Assembly (NCBI GenBank): GCA_005656395.1
Contig: SRSI01000044.1
Coordinates: forward strand, 1,860,001 to 1,924,000
DNA length: 64,000 nt
Direction: 5' to 3'
Source of the DNA: Strongyloides papillosus
Taxonomy: Eukaryota > Nematoda > Chromadorea > Rhabditida > Strongyloididae
Made by a program: the position numbers and the translations under genes. The notes beneath the pieces are model-generated. The model was not told where the DNA came from. It was given only the letters and a program-made list of their open reading frames with translations, and made no database searches. Of the stretch, positions 54,689 to 64,000 are shown one piece after another. How positions within the stretch are numbered: position 1 is the first letter of the stretch; the number at the start of each line of letters is the position of its first letter.

Positions 54689-56591
54689 ATGGCTGAATAT
54701 TTATTATTTACTGCATCTCATGATAAAACACTTAGAAAATGGAGTTTCGAAACAGGTACAGAAATTGTACAAATCAAACCTAAAGATGCTCAAATCAATA
54801 GTATGGTCGTTAATAGTGATGGTAAAATATTGGCTACTGGTGCATATTGCACTTTAAAATTATACGATACAAATAATCTCGATATTATATGGTCTAATAA
54901 TGAAGCACATACAAAAAATGTTCAAACTGTAGGTTTTTTTAAAAATGGCTATGAAATGTATACAGGTGGTGAAGATGGTATAGCTAAAATATGGGATATT
55001 AGAGCTAATAAATATTCATGTGAAAAAGCTTATCAAATGCCATCACCATTAAATGGTTTATCACTACATCCTAATCAAAATGATTTAATTGTTGCTGATG
55101 CTCAAGGAATTATTTATATATGGGATCTCAGTCAAGATGTTGATTCAACAGTTCCAATACAAGAACTTGATATAACAGAATTTTTTAATCATGTTCATGT
55201 AGATAAAACTGGTAATCAAGTATGCGCTGTTTCTAACAGAGGAAAAGTATATATTATTGGTAGAACTGACGAGACAATCAAACATAAAGAATCTATGGAT
55301 GGACGTTTTCAGGATTTTAATAACGCTCCTAGTAGTAATCATGCTAGAAATGATAATTCCAATTTATCTTTGCTTATGACAAGTGAAATTTCAACAATAA
55401 AAGAAGAAGTTCCGGTTAATCCCAATGAAGGTTATTGCGTCTTGGCATCCTCCTATAAATTTGAACATTTTTTTAAAGCACATCGTGATTATGTGCTGAA
55501 ATGTCGATACTCACAGGGTGGTGAACTTCTAGGTACTTCCGGTGCAGATGGAAAAGTTAATATATACAAGTATGATGAATTTAAAAATAAAAATTACACA
55601 CCTTATCGTCAAATTCCTGTAAGTTTTACATTAAAAAAAATTCTACATACATATTTTCAAATAAGGCCATTTCTTTTTTTTATAAGATTATATTTATAAT
55701 GCCACTAAAAATTATTATTGTCACTATTGAAAATCAATTATTATAAATATTATTATAAAAAAAAACTCTAACAATTTATTTAATATTAATGTTTAGTTTA
55801 TTTATATTTGATGTTTCAACCTTATTTACTAATGCTATATTTAATAATATAAATACAAAATTTAATCATTGCTATGAACTTGGAAAAATATTGTATTTAG
55901 TTAGAGAACAAAAACATTTATATGAGTGATTTCGAATTTTGTCAGTTGTGAGCAACAACAACGTCAACTCTACCCCCCATAATATAATATCTAACTTTAA
56001 CTACAATACTAGTGAAACGATAGTAAGGTATATAAAAGACCACGACGACACCGACGACGACATCAGCATCATCATCCAACTACACATACATTCTCACAAC
56101 CAATCATAATACCATTCTTCTGTATAATTTTCCAACAAAACTACCTTTATTACAAATAAATTCTATTTTATTTATATTATATATATATATCAATTTATCC
56201 TCTTTTTACTATAAACATATATCTATAAATTTATATGTCAAACTACATCTTGATCATTCATAAACTCTAGCTTTATTAACTCTTTTAATAGATTTTTCAT
56301 ACAAATGGCTTTGTTTTTATTTTTTACAAAAAAATCTAAAAATATAAGTTAAATAAAAAACATATTTTTTAGAATATAAAAAAAAACACCAATGAGAGTG
56401 GTGTTCCAGATTTAAAATGGGTATGGGGATTAGAATTTTCTAATGATGGAAAATATCTATTTACATCTGGTGGAGATCATACCTTTCGTGTATGGGATAT
56501 TGAAGCAGAAACAAATATTATTAAATTTACTGGGCACTCTGGAACCGTCACTGGATTAGCTATTTATGATTCTAATCCTTCATTAATGTAA
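54689..56591 (+). CDS. mlst-8: mLST8 (LST8) WD40 subunit of TOR complexes (382 aa, 2 exons)
   Basis: Seven-bladed beta-propeller that binds the TOR kinase domain in TORC1 and TORC2. Exon 1 is 54689-55618; after a 754-nt intron, exon 2 is 56373-56591 (phase 0). The start LLFTASHDKTLRKWSFETG and the segments QINSMVVNSDGKILATG, EMYTGGEDGIAKIWDIRA, LHPNQNDLIVADAQGIIYIWDL, ALKCRYS-like YVLKCRYSQGGELLGTSGADG, WVWGLEFSNDGKYLFTSGGD and FTGHSGTVTGLAIYD follow LST8 blade by blade. An insertion of about 40 residues (near 200-240) is not in the vertebrate protein. The intron is far longer than most others in this window and holds a G+C-richer island. The family call is strong. Confidence 0.9.
55890..56110 (+). 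promoter_or_regulatory. G+C-richer island with TATA-like element inside the mlst-8 intron
   Basis: Within the 754-nt intron, a TATATAAAAG (56029-56038) is followed by a GACGAC/CATCAT triplet-rich stretch that stands out from the A+T-rich surroundings. This looks like a core promoter. It could drive a short RNA or an alternative transcript, but no product can be named. Confidence 0.35.
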
Positions 56592-57134
56592 AAAAATCGT
56601 TTGTATATACAACTACTAATAGAGTGATAATCATTAGTGATAATCTTTTTTTTACCACATTCCTAGAGAAAATATTATATTTTATTATTATTTACATCTT
56701 AATTTATCTTTTATTAACTTTTCTTCTAATACAGTGATTTTAATTATTAATGATAATACAAAACTTATACTACTATGTAATGATTTGTACATTTTTTTTT
56801 AAATAGATTTAAATATTAACAAATATTATGAAAGAAAAAGGTTTATATCCTTTCTCATTTTTTGTTTTATTTTTATTGATATAATAATAGTATTTATATT
56901 TAATCTCATCGTTATTTTATCTTTTTTTTTTGAACATTATTAAACTTTTTTTTATTATTGATAACATCCTATTTAGGAAAAGAATATCTATATATTAACA
57001 TATCAATGATATTGGATTGTTAACTTATCCTGTTTATGTATACACGAAAAATATATAAAAGTATTATTTATCTTTGAAGATAACAAAAAAGGGATATCTT
57101 TCTTTTTCTGAATACATATTTTTTTCTTCTAACT
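56592..57134. other. Spacer between mlst-8 and RalGAP alpha
   Basis: About 540 bases of A+T-rich sequence without a gene. It holds the mlst-8 3' region and the upstream region of the RalGAP alpha gene, both on plus. Confidence 0.45.
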
Positions 57135-60100
57135 ATGTTTAGGAAACCTAAAGCTTCTGATATTACTAACTCATTACAAAGATTTGCTGATGCTCAGAGA
57201 GACCCATCCTCAAGAGCTAAACATTTTAAAATTGCCTTTGAAGGTTTACCAATATCTGTAAGTTTTTCATTTCTATTAAATAATTAATTTTTAATAAAAA
57301 TTTGTAGGAAAAAAGACAAATAATTGAAGATTATCATTTTGAGGCAATTCACCTAGTGGATAGTCTTGTTCTTCATCAAGAAAATTCATCAGATATTCAA
57401 GCTGCTAGCGATGCAGAATCAGCATTATGGACATTAGAACAAATATTATGTTATGGACCAGAAATTGTTGGTAAAGGTTGGCAATGGAATGCTATATCAA
57501 CAATCATAAAGAGGTGTTTACTTCCACAAAATGGTAGTAGTTTAAAACGTGTTGCCGTAAGATTATTTATTATGTGGTACCAAATATTAGCGGTAAATAA
57601 CAATGTTACACCTGAGTTAGATAAAGTATTTCAATCATTATTACCATATTTTCCATTGAAAAATGGTGAAAATACTGAACAAATACTGATGAGTTATTGT
57701 GAAAGACCTATTGATAATTCTAATAATCTTCCTCCTAATATTGTATTATCGAGAAAAATAACACCACTTTTTGTACCAGCTAACATGTCTGAGATACAAC
57801 AATTATTACAATCAAATACAAAAGAACGTGCCAAACAACTTCAAACATGGATTGATAAATTTTTAGAATATATATGTAGAGAGACACAAAAAATTGAATG
57901 GGGTGATCAAAGTAAAAGATTTGATTGTGCAAAATTTCTCCTCGATCGGATGATTAATTTATATATATTGGAGGTATATCCTGATTTAGAAACTAATGGT
58001 GTTGATATTTTTGGTGGATGGGAAGGTGAACCAAATACTACTGATATTCTTGATACTGCTGATCCAATTGTTATAGTAAGGTATTGGTTAATAAGATGGA
58101 TCTTAAATATTGCCTCAGCTAAGACTGTCTCAAATCCTTCTCCAAGTCTATTATTATTTAGATCAGCTCTTTATTCTAATCCACGTGCTATTAATATTAT
58201 GTTATCATTACTTAAAGAATCTATGTGTCTTCCATTGGCATGTTCAACAGTTACATTACGTTGTATGACACTTGTCAAACATTGGCTTACACAAAAAGAA
58301 ATACCACCATTCCTTGAGACTGGTAGTGTATCACTACAATCTTTTTCACTTCTCCTTATCCATATTTTTTCATCATTTTTCAATTCTCCTTATATTTATG
58401 CATCTCCAGAAAAAATTAATACAACAATAACAATATCAAATTTTGCTATACAAATATTTAGAGATATGGCTAATTCATCAAATATTTTACCAAGACCGTT
58501 ACCAAAAAATGTTTGGAATGAATTAATTAAACAGCTAACAAATATCAGTATAAATGTTTGTAAATTTAATGATTCATTTTCTCATTCAACTTCTAGTGCT
58601 TTTACACAAGCATTACTAGTTGTAACAACATTTATCTATTGTATTCGTGAAATTGATATTGATGATATCCTTTTCGATGACATTTGGGTGTTATTTAAAA
58701 CCACTGTTTGGAGTGGTACTCTTGATCAATGGGCTAAATTTGTTGAAATTTTAACTAAGAACGTTATTTTAAATGTTTTTGGTATTGATCCATCTCATGC
58801 TTATAATAGTGATGATAGTGATAAAAGTACATCAAAAAGAAGTTATACAAGAAGTGATAGGAGTGAAAAAAGTGATACTGGTAGTAATCCAGATTTTCCT
58901 CGTTCAGAAGCTGATGATATAGATGACTGTCAAAATACTTTTGATTCATCAAATAATAAAGAAATGCAATCTTTAGTTAGATCAACAGGAAATCCAGAAA
59001 AATGGTTAAAATTATGGATACGTATTATTAATATGGTAGATCCATCTAAGCTGCTTTTAGTCAAGTTGCTGTTCAAGTATTATCACAAATTATTCAAATG
59101 TTAATACCAATTAACTGCGCGAATATCTTAATACATCATGTAGCACAACGCCTTTTAATGGTTGATATTAAAGCTCAACCACATGCAATACCATCATTGT
59201 GTTCAGTTCTTGTAACATCGTCACCACCACCATTATTAAGAGCACACATTTTGATTAAATTGGAAGATTGCCTGACAACTGACATTGCACCGATTGTTTT
59301 AGAACAGGTTCCTAGTATGAAATTAGAAGATATTTTCATACTTCATAAACCAATTATAGAGTCGTTACAAATAATTATAAAAAATGGTGAAATATCATCA
59401 AAGATTGTTCGTGTAACAAGTTTATTAAGTTTAGAACAGACAGATGCTGAAAAATTATTACTAACTATTCTTACCCAACAACATTACATGGAAATGGATT
59501 TATCTACATTGGCATTACTTGTAAATGCTTTATCAATATTAATTCTAGAAAGAGGTGATGTAACTTTAGGAAAAAATTTATATCAAATATTGTTAAAAAA
59601 TCAATCGTTATCAATACAATTAACATATCTATTAATAAGAAATTTGGATGAATTAAAAAAAAGGGGAAAAAGAAATTTTTTAAGGCAATCATTGGAACAG
59701 ATAATTAATATGTTAAAAATAAAAGATGAAAATATTATTAAAAATGAACTTTTGTGGATGTTAATGACATTAATATGTGATGGTAAAAAATTACCATTAA
59801 ATGATAATAATAGTAGAGGGACATTTGAAAAGATATTATCTTTATTAAGTAATCATGATAGAAGTATAAAAAATTCATTTTTAGAAGGTTTCCTTTTAAC
59901 AAATACAGTCTTTTACCCATTACCAGGATTTTCATTAGCACAATGGAATTCAATAGACAATGTAACACCAATTCCTGGAAAGACTCCAAACAAAATTGTT
60001 GATAAAGACTATGAAAATCAAGTTTTTATCAAAAATAGAGGTGTTTTAATTAATGTAGACAGAGAGGTACCTTCAGAATTTGTTGTAAGAACTGTAGTTG

Positions 60101-61204
60101 GAAAACATGTTTGGAGTATTAAAAATGTTGATGAAATTGATGTTAATGGAAAATATCATCCTCATATTAGGAGGTGGTTAAAAGATTTATCCACTGAAAG
60201 AATGGAACAAGATAAAAGGACAATAAAAATTGAGGAAACAACAACACATGAAATAAGTGATAACTTTTTTGAAAAACTTCCAACATTCCCAAAAAATTAC
60301 AAAGATCCAATTGACTACAAACCAATGCTTGATTTTATTAAAAAAAGTAAAAGGCATCCATTATCAAGGCCATCCACCAGTGACATTAACAAAACAACAC
60401 CATCAGATGATTGTTGTTTAGTTGCTGATAACAAGGAAGAATTAGGTACCTGGAGGCAATTTGTTAATGACATCCAATTAATACATCATACATGTGAAAT
60501 TAAATCTAATTTTCCTAGAGAACTTCGACATCTTGACACAACACTTTCACGTGAAGTTCACAAAATTGCTGTAATTTATGTTGGTAAAGGACAAGAAGAC
60601 AAAAGTACAATATTATCTAATACAATATCTGATGGTAGTGAAGAATTTATGGAATTTATTAATTCACTTGGAAGAATTATAACTATTGGTGAAAATCATT
60701 ATGGTTACTGGTGGTGGTCTGTCAATAGGCCATAAAGCTCCATATTATGCTGATGGATCAACGGAAGTTATTTTTCATATAAGTACATTCTTAACTGGTG
60801 ATGTTACACAAAAAACTAAACATCTTGGTAATGATGAAGTTCATGTTGTTTGGAATGAAAATTATAAGAATTACAAAAGAGATACTATTGCTACTAAATT
60901 TTGTGATATTCTTATTGTTCTAACTCCAATATCTCCAGCAATGATAAGAGTATCAATTGAAACACAAAAGCCTCTATCTTTTGGTCCACTTTTTGATGGA
61001 TCATTTGTCAGTATTTGTGAGATAGGTCCTATGGTTAGGGAAACTGCCTTAAATGCTTCGAGAGCTTACAAAGTCGATAGAATAAATTGTGATCGTCCAC
61101 TGAAACACAGAGAAAATGTATATAAAGAATGCCTTGATAAAGTTGGGTATGCAAAGATGGCTGATGCAATAACCAATATTTACATACCTCAATTAAAAAA
61201 TTAA
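57135..61204 (+). CDS. RalGAP alpha subunit homologue (about 1339 aa), two frame changes
   Basis: Catalytic subunit of the Ral GTPase-activating complex, related to tuberin. Exon 1 is 57135-57257 (MFRKPKASDITNSLQRF...RAKHFKIAFE); a 50-nt intron leads to exon 2 at 57308. The N-terminal half has family blocks WGDQSKRFDCAKFLLDRM and DIFGGWEGEP...DTADPIVIVRYWL. The C-terminus is a Rap/RalGAP domain (about 170-200 residues): GHKAPYYADGSTEVIFHIST, KTKHLGNDEVHVVWNENYKNY, FGPLFDGSFVS, VRETALNASRAYK. The asparagine of the TKHLGNDEVHVVW motif is the usual catalytic thumb. The frame shifts by -1 near 59048 (a missing A would give SKAAFSQVAVQVL) and +1 near 60704 (removing one T restores HYGTGGGLSIGH). 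Similarity continues through both, so residual indels are likely. Confidence 0.85.
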
Positions 61205-61576
61205 TTTTATTAATTTATTATTAATTATATTAAAAACAAAAATACATTTTGTAACATTAAATTACTATTTATTTTTTTTATTTCAAAGGGTTTCAAAATT
61301 TTATATAATTTTTTTATTGTTGTTATAACTAATAATAATATCTTTATTTCAAGGTTGTTTATTTTAATTTTTAAATAATTAGTTTAATTATACTATATAC
61401 CAAATATTTGTTCTCTGTAGTTTAATGATTTTTCTTGATTGTCATGAGAGATAATTATAATTATAAATATTTTAAAGAATTTTCTTTTTCCAGGTGATAC
61501 TTTATATTTAACACAGAACACAAGACTAGTCCTATTTATTTAACATTTTTTGTTATTATTTTGATAATAATTAAAA
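61205..61576. other. Spacer between RalGAP alpha and LENG1
   Basis: About 370 bases, A+T-rich, with a TTCTTTTTCCAG acceptor ending at about 61494 upstream of the LENG1 start. It may serve trans-splicing of the LENG1 message. No gene. Confidence 0.4.
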
Positions 61577-62341
61577 ATGAATATTTTACCTAAAAAAAAT
61601 TGGCATGTTTTAAGGAGAGAAAACATAAAAAGAGTTAAAGATGATGAAAAGAAAGCAGAAGAGGAAGAAAGACGGAGATTAGAAAGAGTTCACAGAGCTG
61701 AAAATGAGAAAAAATTAGGAGAATTACGAAAACATAGAGATACAGATGAACCTGGACCAAGTTCTAAGTCCTTATTAAGACACATAAATCTATTTGAAGA
61801 AGAAGAGGTTGAGGGGAGTAATGAAAGAAATGAAGAATATGAAAAAGAAAGAAAACAAAAGATAGATAAATTTGAATCACAATTAGGAATAAAAAAGATG
61901 TTTGCAGAAGGGACAAATGAATTAAATAAAACACAAAGTTGGTATGAAAAAAAACCTGAACGTCATTATGACGATTTCAATGATACATTAATAGATGGGA
62001 AAAAAGTCAACTGGAAAGATATGCTCAAAGAAAGGTGTAATAAGGATGTTGAAGAATTTAAAGAAGCATTAATGGAGGAAATAAAAAGGCAAAAGAAAAA
62101 GGAAAAAGAAGATAATAAAAGAAGGAGGAAAGATAAAAAATCATCTAAAAGAGATGATAAAAAAGAAAAGTTAAAAAAGTTACGTGAAGATAGAATAAAA
62201 CGTGAGAAAGAAGAAAAAAGACGTGTTAATGTATTATTTGGCATTAAGGAGGAAAAAGAAGAAAAAAATGAGGTTGAGAAATGTGATAAAAAACCAATAT
62301 ATAATAGTATGTATCATCCCGAATTAGCTAGAAAACGCTGA
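61577..62341 (+). CDS. LENG1-like Cir_N domain protein (254 aa)
   Basis: Homologue of leukocyte receptor cluster member 1, a little-studied, highly charged nuclear-type protein. The N-terminal MNILPKKNWHVLRRENIKRV is the family hallmark (Cir_N domain, also in splicing-linked CIR1/CWC25), followed by a DDEKKAEEEERRRLERV helix. The middle has a LFEEEEVEGSN acidic patch and WYEKKPER, then long Lys/Glu/Arg coiled stretches, ending in NSMYHPELARKR like other LENG1 proteins. It is intronless. Length matches human LENG1 (264). A role in RNA splicing is inferred from domain relatives only. Confidence 0.85.
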   Translation: MNILPKKNWHVLRRENIKRVKDDEKKAEEEERRRLERVHRAENEKKLGELRKHRDTDEPGPSSKSLLRHINLFEEEEVEGSNERNEEYEKERKQKIDKFESQLGIKKMFAEGTNELNKTQSWYEKKPERHYDDFNDTLIDGKKVNWKDMLKERCNKDVEEFKEALMEEIKRQKKKEKEDNKRRRKDKKSSKRDDKKEKLKKLREDRIKREKEEKRRVNVLFGIKEEKEEKNEVEKCDKKPIYNSMYHPELARKR

Positions 62342-64000
62342 GAATTCTGATCTCCAATTAAAATTTTTAAAAAGATCAAAATTAATATTGTTTACCTATC
62401 ATTTTCATGTTTCCCACCCTCTTTTCGGTATTTATAAAAATGTGGAATTTTCTTTTAAAAAAGTATTTACTTGAAAGGTTATTTATTTCTTGCCAATAAT
62501 AATCATTGTGATCTCCTGTTTTTTAATAAATATTAAGAATCATATTATTTTTAACTTATTTTTTGAACTTTTATACTGTAAAGAAATTCTTTTCTAAAAA
62601 TATTAAGCACTTTTTATTATTATTATTCTATTTTTATATTCCGGTAAAGTTATTATATGCTATAAACATAATTATTAATGTTAATAAAAAATATTTATAA
62701 CTAGTTGGAGGAAGGCAATTTGTAATGATAAAGGAATTTAAAAAGAAGAAGATCATGTATTAATAATTTTTTATGTAAATATTATTTTAATTTTTTTTTA
62801 TTTTCATATTTGTTTCCAAATTTTTAGAATAATATTTTATTTTGTCTAACTATAAATTTTTTTATTTACCTAAAATTGATTTTAAAAAAGTAAAAGAAAA
62901 TTATAATCAAATTATCCCTCAGTTGATAAATTTTTTGATTGATTATTTTTTTTGTGTAAAATAATTTTATCCAATTATTTGTCAATAAATTCTTTCAGTG
63001 AATTAATAATACAAAAAGAATTTTTTTTAGCTTTTTTTAAATGTAAAACTTTACAAACTTGATAAGTATTAAAATATTCTGAAATAAATTTAAAACCACC
63101 ATCTACAATTTTTTTTGTGACAAATAAATGTTGTACATTTTTTAAAATGTGTTGAAAAATATATAGTTGCAACACTTTTATACTGCATAGTATTCATAAT
63201 ATTTATAAGAAAAAATAGAGTACAAAAAGTAGAAATATTTTTCTTCAAATAAGCTTAAATTACCATTTTAATCACAAATATTTGATAATATTCTTATATA
63301 ATATATTTATACAATTTTAATGTTAAAATAAGTATGTTAAAAATAATAATTTTTCCTACTATTTAAATATCTTTCAATATATTACTCTCTTACAATAATT
63401 TTTTCTACTTTATTATTACTTTAATCTTTTTTTAAACATTTACTTGGTTTGTATTAATAAATTATAATGATAAACCTATTTAAACTTACTTTGTCAACGT
63501 CATTTATATTATTTTTAATACATTTACTAATACAAAAAAATTATACCCAATTTATATTCATTTTAGTACCTTTTATCAACTCATTCGATCAAAATTATGT
63601 AAAGTTATAATAAATAATTAGTAAAAATTACGAATTCATCTCTTATTAACCTTTCAAAAACTAACGTTTTCAAATATTTTTGTAACAATATAACATTTTA
63701 ATAACATAATAATAAATTTTTTTTATTACTTTTTGCTACTATAATCAAAACAAACTTTATATATCTTCAAAAGAGACAAATTTAAATGTTTTATCTTTAA
63801 CTGTCTACAAATAATAAAAAAATTAATGTTTAAAATAAGATTTTTTATAATTTAATTAATTAACATTATAAAAGATAGTATTATCAAATATTATTTATTT
63901 AATTAATGGTAAATTAGGATGTTTTGTTAAAAGGGTAATTGAAACTATATCTTACATTTTCTTATATAATGAATATCACATTTAAAATTTAAACCAATTG
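62342..64000. other. Terminal A+T-rich region with one weak minus-strand open frame
   Basis: Mostly A+T-rich sequence without supported genes. On minus, 63175-62975 encodes a 66-residue stretch (VDGGFKFISEYFNTYQVC..., ending NSLKEFIDK) whose composition is more protein-like than its neighbours and which starts after a possible TTGTAG acceptor. It could be a last exon or decayed fragment, but no family is recognised. Confidence 0.4.

Overview
The window looks like nuclear DNA of a nematode, most like the Strongyloides group (clade IV). The evidence is a very high A+T content, mostly short introns of about 37-75 nt with GTAAG/GTATG donors and TTTTAG/TTTCAG acceptors, few introns per gene, orphan TTTTAG/TTTCAG acceptors just before start codons (as expected for spliced-leader trans-splicing), and protein families with clear worm orthologues. 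Species assignment is inference. I see no bacterial features, CRISPR array, rRNA or convincing tRNA.

Layout. 2.3-4.6 kb: MCM10, split into two adjacent same-strand genes (OB-fold/zinc-finger half, then C-terminal zinc half). 7.2-11.4 kb: a cysteine-rich type I membrane protein, a small secreted cysteine-loop peptide precursor (minus), CCM3/PDCD10, and a three-exon small secreted protein (minus). 13.8-19.3 kb: a full-length ABCA transporter. 21.6-24.3 kb: a tandem pair of SR-type RNA-binding proteins with a shared upstream block. 24.6-27.3 kb: doublecortin-like kinase zyg-8 (minus). 28.8-30.7 kb: ABCE1. 34.6-37.7 kb: a polypeptide GalNAc-transferase with tandem alternative lectin exons. 38.2-41.7 kb: a supervillin-like gene (minus). 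Both of these last two are interrupted by many single-base frame changes. 41.7-48.7 kb: a gene-poor stretch. 48.7-53.8 kb: a stand-alone INO80 N-terminal-region protein followed by Rho kinase let-502. 54.7-62.3 kb: mLST8, RalGAP alpha (two frame changes) and LENG1, all on plus.

Themes. Two chromatin or replication proteins that are normally one long chain appear as pieces: MCM10 as two neighbouring genes, and INO80 as an N-terminal module without ATPase. Local duplication recurs at several scales: a duplicated segment in MCM10, duplicated alternative exons in the GalNAc-transferase, and a duplicated SR gene. Several genes act in cytoskeletal or small-GTPase signalling (CCM3, zyg-8, supervillin, let-502, RalGAP alpha) and mLST8 is a TOR subunit, but I see no sign that they form one regulated unit. 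Clustered +/-1 base changes at 34.8-41.1 kb, with two more in RalGAP alpha, point to residual sequencing indels or recent gene decay.
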